The position numbers and the translations under genes were made by a program. Positions 45,540 to 54,492 of a stretch of DNA of 64,000 nt are shown here, in pieces. Origin of the DNA: Algicola sagamiensis DSM 14643 (lineage in GTDB: Bacteria > Pseudomonadota > Gammaproteobacteria > Enterobacterales > Alteromonadaceae); the NCBI RefSeq assembly GCF_000374485.1, contig NZ_KB894504.1:1-64000 (forward strand), given 5' to 3'. Position 1 is the stretch's first letter. The number at the start of each line of letters is the position of its first letter. Below the pieces are notes generated by a model. That model did not search any database. It saw only the letters and a list, made by a program, of their open reading frames with translations, and was not told the DNA's origin.

Positions 45540-45845
45540 TCAGTCCTGCTTCATTTCATTAAGTAAAGATAAGTTTGGTAGATTGGCAAGTTCGACAGGT
45601 GCTGACATGGATGAGTCGTGCGAGATGTGGAAATACGCGTGTATTTACTTTATAAACAAGCGTAATCAATTTAAAGTGTAAAAAATCTCTTAATTTGAAT
45701 CATTTAGATTGACTCTTTTTCAATGTCCTTTTGCCTTTCTTTAGAGCGAATCAGAATTTAGTCCTAGACAAACAGCGATCTGCTGACCAGACTTGGAAAG
45801 AGATCAAGTTGGGATGGAAACCGTTCGCTTCTTGGTACAGGTGTA
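45540..45845. promoter_or_regulatory. Divergent control region, binding protein / CsrD-like gene
   Basis: 306 bases without a gene, AT-rich in the middle. A palindrome AAATAC-GCGT-GTATTT (45631-45646) is followed by TTTATAAA, which could be an operator and -10 box; a TTGACT lies at 45709-45714 without a clear matching -10. No other structure seen. Confidence 0.4.
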
Positions 45846-47492
45846 ATGAATATTCCAAATATTTTGAAATGTCTTGTTGTCATTTTTGCATTAAATATTG
45901 TTGCTGTCGTTTCCGTTTTGCACACGCAAAAGAGTCAGGCAAAACAAATCGCCTATGAACGATTTAGCCAAGTTCGATTAGATGAGGTCAGGCAATTTCC
46001 AATTGTTGTCGGCGTTGATTTATGGTCAAAAGATTTTTCTTCAACGTATCACTTCTACTTTGATCGAAATGGTCAGCATATTGGCCTCGATAATTATTTT
46101 CGTCATCAGATCACGGTTTCAGTCCATTTACCACCCGTTCAGCATGCCTTAACGCCTGTTTTACTGGGGTTGAACCTGCTCAGTTTTATTCTTTTGGCTG
46201 GGCGATTCCTTTTCCTACGTGGCTGGAAGAATATTCTGCCTCAGACAGGAAGTTTGGAAGAGCAGCATCCAATTCAACAATGGATGAATGGTCATACTCA
46301 ATCTCATAAGGCTTTTGATCGAAGCCGGTTTCTTCAGCTTTTGTTGCAAACGTCTCGGCAAAAGCGACAATTATTTCAACTCGTCGTCTTTACGCACGAG
46401 CTTGATGTCGAACAACGCTATCATGTTCGATTATCCTTGTTGAGCCGACTTTTGGAAAAACAAATGGATATGAAAGACTGGGTTGGCTTGGGACGCCTCT
46501 CTCAAAACTCCTTTGCGCTGTTATTGAAAATCGATCATGTTGAACAGTCGAACGCCATTATGCGAATCGCAAAAGGTGTTCGTCGCATGCTTGCTCGTGG
46601 TAAAGAACAGAGCTTGTCTGTGGGGTCTTTGGTATTTGATCATTCCATTCATCCACAGGAATTATTTGAAACCGTAGAACGGCTGAGTTACCAAAAGCTT
46701 CAACATCAAACCGTATTGCACTGGCAGGAAGGCAATTGGAAAAACCGCCTACAACGAGAGCTACCTGACTCGGATCACATCTTATTGTCAACACAACCAG
46801 TCATGGGTAGAGACATGAATGTACATCATTACGAAATCCTGACCCGATTTCGTGATGATAAAGGTGGATTGCAACCTGTTTCCAGTTTAATGCTGGAGAC
46901 TCAGCATACGGCCGAAGCGATGCGATTGGAACAGGAAATTTTTCAGCGTGCGATCCGCTTAATCGAATATGAAAGTCAGCCCGACCAATTGTTCAGTTTA
47001 AACGTTTCTTTATGCTTTTTAAGAGATGAGCAATATTTCACAAATCTGATTGAGACACTGCAAAAACATCCGAAGGTGGCTAAAAAACTAATCTTGGAGT
47101 TTACCGAGTCGAGTGTCATTGAGCACTGTGAGGCATTTTCTCGGATTGCACGTCAATTAAAGTGCTACAAAGTACGCATACTCATTGATGAAGTGTGTGT
47201 CTTCTTTGATTCGATTTTCCCAGATTTATCCATGATCCCGGATTTTGTCAAAATGCATACAGCCCTTGTCCAAGGGGTGGATAAATACGATGAGTCACAA
47301 CAGCTCGTTCGCCAGATTGTGAGTCATGGTTTGCATCATACAATTCCAATATATGCGATTGGTGTCGATCAAGATACAGAGTGGAAATTCTTGCTGGATC
47401 TTGGGATCGCGGGTGGGCAGGGATTTTACTTTACCCAGTCACTTGGGGCGTTGGAGCAATGGTCGAGCGATACTTCTTTGAAGGATTGTTAG
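45846..47492 (+). CDS. mshH: CsrD/MshH-like membrane protein with degenerate GGDEF and EAL
   Basis: 548 residues. Membrane helix (about 7-25), short periplasmic region, second helix (about 104-124), then a degenerate GGDEF domain with SQNSF at the signature (about residue 217) and a degenerate EAL domain: EIL at the EAL site, LIDEVCVFF in place of DDFG-x-G, FVKMHTAL in place of the KID region, and AIGVDQ in place of AEGVE. Neither activity is expected. The C-terminal LLDLGIAGGQGFYFTQ closely matches CsrD. CsrD/MshH proteins control decay of CsrB-type RNAs with RNase E in E. coli. In Vibrio mshH stands directly before mshI; here two unrelated genes come between. Shorter than CsrD (646). The gene name is an inference from these points. 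Confidence 0.75.
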   Translation: MNIPNILKCLVVIFALNIVAVVSVLHTQKSQAKQIAYERFSQVRLDEVRQFPIVVGVDLWSKDFSSTYHFYFDRNGQHIGLDNYFRHQITVSVHLPPVQHALTPVLLGLNLLSFILLAGRFLFLRGWKNILPQTGSLEEQHPIQQWMNGHTQSHKAFDRSRFLQLLLQTSRQKRQLFQLVVFTHELDVEQRYHVRLSLLSRLLEKQMDMKDWVGLGRLSQNSFALLLKIDHVEQSNAIMRIAKGVRRMLARGKEQSLSVGSLVFDHSIHPQELFETVERLSYQKLQHQTVLHWQEGNWKNRLQRELPDSDHILLSTQPVMGRDMNVHHYEILTRFRDDKGGLQPVSSLMLETQHTAEAMRLEQEIFQRAIRLIEYESQPDQLFSLNVSLCFLRDEQYFTNLIETLQKHPKVAKKLILEFTESSVIEHCEAFSRIARQLKCYKVRILIDEVCVFFDSIFPDLSMIPDFVKMHTALVQGVDKYDESQQLVRQIVSHGLHHTIPIYAIGVDQDTEWKFLLDLGIAGGQGFYFTQSLGALEQWSSDTSLKDC

Positions 47493-47594
47493 CGACATAC
47501 TGACAACTGACACAACTCTTACCTGTCACCAGACTCTTTTTTCCGATGAGGATAACTGATACATTCCCCGTGTTCGTCTAATGTGGGGTAAGTT

Positions 47595-48209
47595 ATGAGT
47601 GCTTTAGAGCAATTATTTGAGAATAATCGGGCGTGGGCTGAGCGGATCAAGCAAGAAGATCCTGAATTTTTTACCAAGCTGGCAGCACAGCAGACGCCGG
47701 AGTATTTGTGGATTGGCTGCTCTGATAGCCGCGTACCTGCAAATCAGATCGTTGGTTTACTGCCAGGAGAAATTTTTGTTCATCGAAATATCGCGAATCA
47801 GGTGATCCATACTGATCTCAACTGCCTCTCTGTTCTTCAATACGCAGTGGAAGTTCTCAAAGTAAAACACATCATTGTCTCGGGGCATTATGGCTGTGGT
47901 GGTGTTCATGCTGCTGTTGATGGGAAGGAGCATGGTTTGATTGATAACTGGTTGCGCCATATCGCTGACACAGCAGAAAAACATGAAAAAGAGCTGGATG
48001 CGATTACAGATGAGAAGCAACGCTTGAACCGTTTATGTGAACTGAACGTCGTTGCGCAAGTAAAAAACCTATCCAATACACCGATGATTAAAAAGGCATG
48101 GGCAGCAGGTCAGGATCTCACGATACATGGCTGGATCTATGGTATAGAAGATGGCGTGATCCGCGATTTACACGTTTGTACAGCGAATTACTGCCGCGTC
48201 CCTTCTTAA
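47595..48209 (+). CDS. can: Beta-class carbonic anhydrase
   Basis: 204 residues. The zinc and catalytic residues are present: CSDSRVPA (Cys42, Asp44, Arg46) and HYGCGG (His98, Cys101). HRNIANQV and the C-terminal HGWIYGIEDGVIRDL are typical of the Can group. Interconverts CO2 and bicarbonate in the cytosol. It overlaps the convergent desulfhydrase-like gene by four bases at the 3' ends. Confidence 0.96.
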   Translation: MSALEQLFENNRAWAERIKQEDPEFFTKLAAQQTPEYLWIGCSDSRVPANQIVGLLPGEIFVHRNIANQVIHTDLNCLSVLQYAVEVLKVKHIIVSGHYGCGGVHAAVDGKEHGLIDNWLRHIADTAEKHEKELDAITDEKQRLNRLCELNVVAQVKNLSNTPMIKKAWAAGQDLTIHGWIYGIEDGVIRDLHVCTANYCRVPS

Positions 48210-49177
48210 TTTTCTTGATGGGGATACGTTGTTTCGGAATAAACAGCTGATAGCAGTGTCTCCAGATCTGGGTTGCGTTTGGCCATACCACGCAATCCTT
48301 GCATCCCTCCGGTGTGGATCAATAAGATCCGCTGCCCTTTTCTGAATACTCCCTGATGTAACATTTGCTCAAATCCTGAAAACATTTTGGCAGAATAAAT
48401 CGGTTCAACTGGGATGTTCATCTTTTGCCAAATACGATGGCATAATTGAATCAATGCCTCGTCACATTTCGCATAGCCGCCATGATGAAACTCATGCCAG
48501 ATTTGCCAGCTTTTTTCAGTAGAGCCAACCAGCTGTTGTACTTTTTCTGTCAAGTATTTAGCACTTTTAAGCACACAAATACCATGGACCTTTGTTTGTA
48601 TCGGTGCACCTTGGATCAGCCCGGCCATTGTCCCGCCAGACCCTACTGGGCAAATAACATGATCGAATGGGGGATGATCTTGCAACTCCAGAAATAAATC
48701 AGCGACGCCTTGTAGTGCTGATGGTGCTGTTCCGCCCTCTGGAAGTAGTCGTGCATGAGGATATTGGTTTTGTAATGATGCGATATAATCAACGTCTTCC
48801 CGCTTGGCGTATTCCTGCTTTGAAATCGGTGTAATGGCCATTCCCCAATGTTTTGCGTCATTGAGCGTTGGGTTGTCATCGCTGAGATACAAACCTCGAA
48901 TGATCCCATGTGTTGCGAAACCAAGAAGATGGCCCAGGGCTGCACAGGCATGAATATGATTCGAGAAAGCACCACCAAATGTCAGAAGTTCTTTCTTTTC
49001 CCCATTGAGAATTGGCTCGATTGCATATTTCAGTTTACGGAACTTATTTCCAGAAACGAGCGGGTGAATAAGATCATCTCGTTTGATCCAGACTTCAAGT
49101 CCCGATTGCTCAGCCAACGAATAAGTCAGTTTTTGCAGCGGCGATGATAATAATAAAGTATTAAATTTGGATGACAT
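48206..49177 (-). CDS. D-cysteine desulfhydrase/ACC deaminase-like PLP enzyme
   Basis: 323 residues, fold type II PLP enzyme. EVWIKRDDLIHPLVSGNKFRKLKY holds the PLP Lys45, LTFGGAFSNHIHACAALG is the substrate loop, and VGSGGTMAGLIQG binds the phosphate. Sequence style matches the DcyD/YedO group rather than true ACC deaminase; expected products of D-cysteine cleavage are pyruvate, H2S and ammonia. It is divergent from the msh operon, with 122 bases between the starts. Exact substrate uncertain. Confidence 0.85.
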   Translation of the reverse strand: MSSKFNTLLLSSPLQKLTYSLAEQSGLEVWIKRDDLIHPLVSGNKFRKLKYAIEPILNGEKKELLTFGGAFSNHIHACAALGHLLGFATHGIIRGLYLSDDNPTLNDAKHWGMAITPISKQEYAKREDVDYIASLQNQYPHARLLPEGGTAPSALQGVADLFLELQDHPPFDHVICPVGSGGTMAGLIQGAPIQTKVHGICVLKSAKYLTEKVQQLVGSTEKSWQIWHEFHHGGYAKCDEALIQLCHRIWQKMNIPVEPIYSAKMFSGFEQMLHQGVFRKGQRILLIHTGGMQGLRGMAKRNPDLETLLSAVYSETTYPHQEN

Positions 49178-49299
49178 TGAACTTTTTTCATATTAAAACG
49201 ATGGTTTTTCAACCAAATTTAGTAAAAAAGCAAATCCTGACAAATAATTAAAGGTACAGATTACGCCAAAATGCCGAGTGCTATTGTCTCAGGATAAAC

Positions 49300-50238
49300 A
49301 TGATCTTCAAGCGTTTGTTTAAGAAAAAGAGCATGGATTTTTTTGTGGGGATCAATATCTGCCCACTTGGCCTGACGTTGGCAAAAGGCATCCACCAAGA
49401 GCAGAGTTGGGAATTTATTGATACACGATCTGTAGATTTTGAAGGAGACCATGGCTGGTTTATAGCCTTGAAAGATACCGTCTCGAAATTAAGTGAACGC
49501 TGTGGGTGCTGCATTGTTTTACCGAATAACATGTATCAAATACAGGCTATTGAAAAACCAAATGTGCCTGAGAGTGAGCTTCTTCATGCTTTGCCTTGGA
49601 GTTTAAAAGAGCTTGTCAATATGAACGCTGAGGAAATGATTTTGGATTACTATGATCCGGCATTTCAAGTACCGAATCAACCAGAGAAAATCAATGTTGT
49701 GGTGACTCATCGGCAAGTCATCAGCAAAATTGTGGAGCTTTTCCGTAAGGCGAAACCCAAGCTAATCGGCATTTCCATTGAAGATTTGGTGATGCGAAAT
49801 ATGCTTCCCATTCAAGAAGAGCCAATTCTTCAAGTTGTGCAAAGTATGAATAAAGAGCCTGCACTTCATATCATCAAAAATGGACAGAGTTTTTTCTCGC
49901 GCCGATTACGAGGGTTTAATCAAATCCATGAATACACAGAAGATGAGCTGGGTGAGGGGGTTGCAGATACACTGAGTGTCGAAATCCAACGTTCGATTGA
50001 TTATTTCGAAGGGCAGATAAAACAAGGAACGATTTCCAGTATTCAACTCTCAATGCCCACACCTGCGCTGACTTTTCTAGTGAATCGAGTGAATAACAAC
50101 TTTGGTGCTGCAGTCTCTGAGCTGCAATGGAGCCATGGTGATTTGCCCGAAGATTTAACACCATTATGGAATTATTTTCCTGCATTTTGTGGGGCGGTGG
50201 AAGGGCAGTTGCTGATTGAAGAGGGAATGTACGATTGA
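49300..50238 (+). CDS. mshI: MSHA biogenesis protein MshI (PilM-like)
   Basis: 312 residues, cytoplasmic, actin-like PilM fold in weak form: VGINICPLGLTLAKG, CCIVLPNNMYQIQAIEKPNVPESELLHALPWSLKEL, then ISIEDLVMRNM. The segment PESEL-x-x-ALPW-x-LK is typical of MshI. It forms the cytoplasmic ring partner of the PilN/O-like proteins in the pilus machine. First gene of the msh operon; the next start (TTG) overlaps its stop. Confidence 0.88.
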   Translation: MIFKRLFKKKSMDFFVGINICPLGLTLAKGIHQEQSWEFIDTRSVDFEGDHGWFIALKDTVSKLSERCGCCIVLPNNMYQIQAIEKPNVPESELLHALPWSLKELVNMNAEEMILDYYDPAFQVPNQPEKINVVVTHRQVISKIVELFRKAKPKLIGISIEDLVMRNMLPIQEEPILQVVQSMNKEPALHIIKNGQSFFSRRLRGFNQIHEYTEDELGEGVADTLSVEIQRSIDYFEGQIKQGTISSIQLSMPTPALTFLVNRVNNNFGAAVSELQWSHGDLPEDLTPLWNYFPAFCGAVEGQLLIEEGMYD

Positions 50239-50843
50239 AAAAGCGGATTAACCTTTACCCGGCCGATATGCGGCCAAAGCGCGATCCCTTTCCTTTGTTG
50301 TTAGTTATTGGGATTTGGGCGAGTGTTGGCAGTATCGTATTTGGTACAGGTTATTACTTTGAACAGGAGCGGGATATGTGGCGTGAGCAGTTAGAAAAAG
50401 AAAAAGCGTCACTCAAAGCTTCTGAAGATGGATTGACAGAGTTACAAAAGCGTCAGGCAAAGTATGCTCCTGATGAAGCCATTGTGGAGCAACGCAAAAA
50501 AATGGAAGAGGAGCTGATTGGCAAACGTGCGTTATTGACTTATTTGAGGGACAAAGAAAAGCGTGAAGAAACAGGCTACGCTGCAATGATGCATGATATT
50601 GCAAGGTTACATGTTCCCGGACTGTGGTTGAAGGAGATCCAGATTGAAGACAAAAACATGCGTTTTTTTGGCCATGCGACAAGTGCAACGGCCGTGCCGC
50701 AATGGTTAAAAAACTTGAAGGGGTCGGAACATTTTTCTGGTCGTCAGTTTGCAGCGATGGAATTAAAAGAAGAAACACAGGATGTCTTGAGCTTTACAAT
50801 CTCAGAAATGCCGATATCTGAGGAAGAGGTTGTGGTGCAATGA
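50235..50843 (+). CDS. MSHA PilN-like assembly protein
   Basis: 202 residues. A short cytoplasmic head RINLYPADMRPKRDPFP, typical of PilN, which binds the PilM-like partner; one membrane helix (about 19-42); then a long coiled coil (about 47-110) and a small periplasmic ferredoxin-like domain with GLWLKEIQIED. Start is TTG at 50235, overlapping the mshI stop. In some genomes this gene is called mshI2 or is fused to mshI. It ends overlapping mshJ by four bases. Confidence 0.85.
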   Translation: MKKRINLYPADMRPKRDPFPLLLVIGIWASVGSIVFGTGYYFEQERDMWREQLEKEKASLKASEDGLTELQKRQAKYAPDEAIVEQRKKMEEELIGKRALLTYLRDKEKREETGYAAMMHDIARLHVPGLWLKEIQIEDKNMRFFGHATSATAVPQWLKNLKGSEHFSGRQFAAMELKEETQDVLSFTISEMPISEEEVVVQ

Positions 50844-51505
50844 AAAATTACTGGGAAGACTTACAAAAGAAATTCCAGGCCCGACAACCGAGGGAAAAGG
50901 CGATTATTTTTGGCGCTGGACTAGTGATCGTTGGTTGGGGAGGCTTTTTGCAATATATCGAACCGCCCTATAAAGAAATGACGCATTTACAACAGCAGCA
51001 CCAACGGACCGTTCAGACACTCAATAGTACTAATTTACAGATGTCTGAAATTCAATCGTTGCTCGGGAAGGATCCCAATATGCACGAGAGAGAGAAAATG
51101 GAAAAAATTGCAAAGGAGATGGCACAGCTGGATCAGCGATTAACGGAGCATGTAGCAGATTTTGTTCCGCCAGAAAAAATGACGGAACTATTGCAAGATA
51201 TGTTGCTTCAGGCAAAACAACTGAAGTTGGAGGAACTCGGGTCTATTGAGCCGGAGCCGCTTGAGTTTACATCGGTTAAACAAGCCGAAGGTGCAGAAAA
51301 GAAGGTGCAACTTTTCCAGCATGGCATTGTGGTGACATTTCGAGGGACTTATTTTGATGTCTACCATTACTTAAGAAAGCTGGAAACATTGCCTTGGCGT
51401 TTTTTTTGGCGGCGAATGCATTACGAAGTCACGCGATATCCGCTTGCGAGGGTACAACTTGAATTGGTCACGATCAGTGCAGATGAAAAGTTTTTTGCGA
51501 TTTAA
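50840..51505 (+). CDS. mshJ: MSHA biogenesis protein MshJ (PilO/GspM-like)
   Basis: 221 residues. N-terminal cytoplasmic stretch ending RQPREKAII, one membrane helix (about 21-40), coiled coil (about 45-110) and a periplasmic domain with GIVVTFRGTYFDVYHYLRKLETLPWRFFWRRMHYEV, the part most conserved in MshJ. It forms the inner-membrane alignment complex with the PilN-like protein. The start overlaps the upstream stop (ATGA). Confidence 0.87.
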   Translation: MKNYWEDLQKKFQARQPREKAIIFGAGLVIVGWGGFLQYIEPPYKEMTHLQQQHQRTVQTLNSTNLQMSEIQSLLGKDPNMHEREKMEKIAKEMAQLDQRLTEHVADFVPPEKMTELLQDMLLQAKQLKLEELGSIEPEPLEFTSVKQAEGAEKKVQLFQHGIVVTFRGTYFDVYHYLRKLETLPWRFFWRRMHYEVTRYPLARVQLELVTISADEKFFAI

Positions 51506-51872
51506 TGCTCATACTCTTATCTTCAGCAGCGTTTTTTTCTGGGCTGGCACTGTTTTTGCTTCATCGGAAGGGGCGATTGTAGACCCAACAAAGCCACTCG
51601 TGGAGTTAGTCCAAGGTGTTGCAACGACAGAACAGACGGAGAAAGAAGCGCCATTGAAGTTAGAAAGCTTATGGTGGAATCAGCGCGACGCAAGGGCTGT
51701 CATCAATAATACCGTACTTAGAAGAGGGGAAAAAATACAAGGTTATCAAGTCACTGGTATCGAAAATAACCGGGTAACGTTAAAAAAAGGCGAAGAGTCG
51801 CTGGAGCTATCACTCATTTATGAACTTGTGGTGCCGAAGAAAGACCAAACAGAACAGCCGAATAGACCTTAG
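51483..51872 (+). CDS. mshK: MSHA biogenesis protein MshK (PilP/GspC-like)
   Basis: 129 residues from the ATG at 51483, which lies inside the end of mshJ (23-base overlap). Signal peptide MKSFLRFNAHTLIFSSVFFWAGTVFA. The mature part has DPTKPL near its start and the HR-domain-like SLWWNQRDARAVINNTVLRRGEKIQGYQVTGIENNRVTLKKGEE, as in PilP/GspC. Likely a periplasmic link between the inner-membrane complex and the MshL secretin. Confidence 0.87.
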   Translation: MKSFLRFNAHTLIFSSVFFWAGTVFASSEGAIVDPTKPLVELVQGVATTEQTEKEAPLKLESLWWNQRDARAVINNTVLRRGEKIQGYQVTGIENNRVTLKKGEESLELSLIYELVVPKKDQTEQPNRP

Positions 51873-51894
51873 TGTTGTCACTTGTTGTTTCCGT

Positions 51895-53586
51895 GTGCGA
51901 AGGATCATTGGACTGATTGGAATGATACTGTGTTTAAGCACAGGTTGTCAGCGTGTTGATCGTCCGCTTGAACCGCCACATGAGATCCAAAAAGAACTCA
52001 GAAAAGCAAGAAATTCACATCAAACACATGATCATTCGCCAGAAGATTTAAAAATACCTGAAGATGTGGTTGACGATATTTTTGTTGGGATCACAAACGA
52101 TCCTGCGGTACTGAAACCCAAAGTTCAGCGATTTGATGTCACAGCAGAAAATGTCGATATTCGGAGTTTACTGAATAGTCTAATGCAAAGCGCGCCTTAC
52201 AGTGTCGCGATCCATCCGGATGTGCAGGGGGCAATTTCTCTTCAGCTTAAAAATGTCACCCTCGATGAAACGCTCGATATTCTTAGCTCACTATATGGTT
52301 ATGATATTCAACAAAAAGGACGCGTATATCAGATCTATCCAGCTGGGATGCAAACCCGCTCTTTCCAGGTGAATTATCTATTTATGCAACGGGCCGGTAC
52401 CTCTTCAATTACAGTCAACTCTGGCGGGGTATCTCAGCAGGCCGGTGCAAGTGGCGGAGGCAATTCATCTGGTTCTTCAAGTAGTGGTTCATCAAATTCT
52501 TCCTCTTCTTCATCCAATTCCAGCGGGAGTTCTGGTAGTTCAGGCTCCAGCAGTAGTCAGCAAAACGGTTCATTTATTGAAACGATTAGTGAAACGACGT
52601 TTTGGAGTGAACTTAAAGAAACATTACAAACCATGATCGGAACAACGGATGGGCGGTATGTTGTGGTCAGCCCGCAAAGTGGTTTGGTGACTGTCCGAGC
52701 ATTACCCGGTGAGCTTCGTACTGTTGAACAATTCCTGTCGATATCAGAACAAACGATCCAGCGCCAGGTTATTTTGGAAACCAAGGTGATTGAGGTCACA
52801 CTGGATGATGAATACCAACAAGGGATTAATTGGCAAAAAGCCCTGAGTCATTTGAGAAATACAGACTTTAGCTTTGTGAACTCTCCAGGAAAAGCTGGAA
52901 ATACAATTACTGGTGGACTGGGTGGGATCACTGGCTTGACGGTCACCAATCAGAACTTTCAGACGGTGATTGAACTGATGCAAACCCAAGGAAATGTCCA
53001 TGTACTTTCCAGCCCGCGGGTTTCCGCTTCGAATAATCAAAAAGCAGTCATCAAAGTTGGTCAGGATGAATACTTTGTGACAGATGTCAGCACAACGACG
53101 GTGACTGGAACGACGAATTCCGGCACTTCCACAACACCGGATATTGAACTGACACCCTTCTTTTCTGGGATCTCTTTGGATGTGACGCCACAGATCGATT
53201 TGGATGGAAATGTGATCTTACACGTTCATCCCGCTGTAAATGAAACTACAGAACAGAAAAAAACGATTACACTCAATAATGAGAATATTGTATTACCACT
53301 GGCGCAGAGCAATATCCGCGAATCGGATACCGTCATCCGAGCAAAAAGCGGTGAAATTGTCATTATTGGTGGCTTGATGCAAAACCTGAAGACATACAAT
53401 GTTTCAAAGACACCACTCCTTGGGGATATCCCTTTTATTGGGGAACTGTTTACAAGTCGTTTTGAAAAGAACTTGAAAAAAGAACTCGTAATTTTGTTAA
53501 AGCCAGTCGTTGTGGAGGGGGGGACTTGGCGGGAGCAGCTTGATCGCTCTAAACGTCTATTGGAAGAATGGTATCAGGGGGAATAG
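51895..53586 (+). CDS. mshL: MSHA secretin MshL
   Basis: About 563 residues from the GTG at 51895, which gives a lipoprotein signal RRIIGLIGMILCLSTGC with the lipid Cys. The frame is open to 51820, so the start is uncertain. Order: STN/N-domain (FDVTAENVDIRSLLNSLMQSAPY, VTLDETLDILSSLYGYDI), a low-complexity Ser/Gly linker of about 40 residues (52441-52570), a second N-domain with VVVSPQSGLVTVRALPGELR, and the secretin core with VHVLSSPRVSASNNQKAVIKVG and IIGGLMQNLKTYNVSKTPLLGDIPFIGELF. Forms the outer-membrane channel for the pilus. Confidence 0.93.
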   Translation: MRRIIGLIGMILCLSTGCQRVDRPLEPPHEIQKELRKARNSHQTHDHSPEDLKIPEDVVDDIFVGITNDPAVLKPKVQRFDVTAENVDIRSLLNSLMQSAPYSVAIHPDVQGAISLQLKNVTLDETLDILSSLYGYDIQQKGRVYQIYPAGMQTRSFQVNYLFMQRAGTSSITVNSGGVSQQAGASGGGNSSGSSSSGSSNSSSSSSNSSGSSGSSGSSSSQQNGSFIETISETTFWSELKETLQTMIGTTDGRYVVVSPQSGLVTVRALPGELRTVEQFLSISEQTIQRQVILETKVIEVTLDDEYQQGINWQKALSHLRNTDFSFVNSPGKAGNTITGGLGGITGLTVTNQNFQTVIELMQTQGNVHVLSSPRVSASNNQKAVIKVGQDEYFVTDVSTTTVTGTTNSGTSTTPDIELTPFFSGISLDVTPQIDLDGNVILHVHPAVNETTEQKKTITLNNENIVLPLAQSNIRESDTVIRAKSGEIVIIGGLMQNLKTYNVSKTPLLGDIPFIGELFTSRFEKNLKKELVILLKPVVVEGGTWREQLDRSKRLLEEWYQGE

Positions 53587-53589
53587 CGC

Positions 53590-54489
53590 ATGTATTTGTA
53601 TCACTTTGGCCTTAAAGAGTTACCGTTTAGTTTGACGCCAAATACAAGTTACTATTTGGATTTACCCAGCCATCATGAGGCTTTAGACGTTTTGATGACT
53701 GCGCTTAAGCTGGGAGAAGGATTTATCAAAGTGACGGGGGAAGTTGGGGTTGGCAAAACACTCCTTTGTCGTAAATTACTGAAAGAACTTCCAGATGCAT
53801 TCTGTACAGCGTATATTCCCGACCCTTATTTATCCCCCCAAGAGATGCGATGGTCTCTCGCCCATGAGCTAGGGATGGAAGTCCCCGTTGAAATGAATCC
53901 TATTCAGCTAGCCCAGCAATTGCAAGAACATCTGCTTGAACTGTGTATGGCAGATAAGCGCGTTGTATTGGTCATTGATGAGGCTCAGGCATTACCTGAT
54001 GAGACGCTGGAAGCGTTACGTTTGATCACGAATCTGGAAACAGAAAGCAGAAAGCTGGTACAAGTTGTTTTACTCGGCCAACCAGAGCTGAATGAGCGGT
54101 TGAAGGAAAGACACCTCAGGCAATTACGCCAACGAATTTCATTTAGTTATGATCTGCGCCCGCTAGAGTACAATGAAGTTATTGATTATGTGCATCATCG
54201 TCTTGCGGTGGCTGGGTATGTTGGTGCGCCTATTTTAGATGACTCAGGATTGGATTTACTGGCGAGCGGCGTAAGTGGCATTCCGAGAATTATCAATATT
54301 GTTTGTCACAAAGCATTATTACTTGCTTATGGTGAGGGTCGAAGAAGTGTTTCGAAAGATCACATTCGAGAAGCCTTACAGGATACGGACGGAAGTGAAT
54401 ATAACAAAGACTGGCAAAAAATTACGTTTGGTACTGTGTTAACCGGGGCAGTCGGCAGCTTGGCATTTTGGTATTGGCTCGGGAGGTAA
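53590..54489 (+). CDS. mshM: MSHA biogenesis ATPase MshM (ExeA-like)
   Basis: 299 residues. AAA-type ATPase with YHFGLKELPFSLTPNTSYYLDL at the start (ExeA family opening), Walker A GEVGVGKT (about residues 50-57) and Walker B VVLVIDEAQAL; a C-terminal helical part ends in a hydrophobic segment TVLTGAVGSLAFWYWLGR. In related systems such proteins help insert or position the secretin. Four bases after mshL and four before mshN. Confidence 0.9.
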   Translation: MYLYHFGLKELPFSLTPNTSYYLDLPSHHEALDVLMTALKLGEGFIKVTGEVGVGKTLLCRKLLKELPDAFCTAYIPDPYLSPQEMRWSLAHELGMEVPVEMNPIQLAQQLQEHLLELCMADKRVVLVIDEAQALPDETLEALRLITNLETESRKLVQVVLLGQPELNERLKERHLRQLRQRISFSYDLRPLEYNEVIDYVHHRLAVAGYVGAPILDDSGLDLLASGVSGIPRIINIVCHKALLLAYGEGRRSVSKDHIREALQDTDGSEYNKDWQKITFGTVLTGAVGSLAFWYWLGR

Positions 54490-54492
54490 CTC

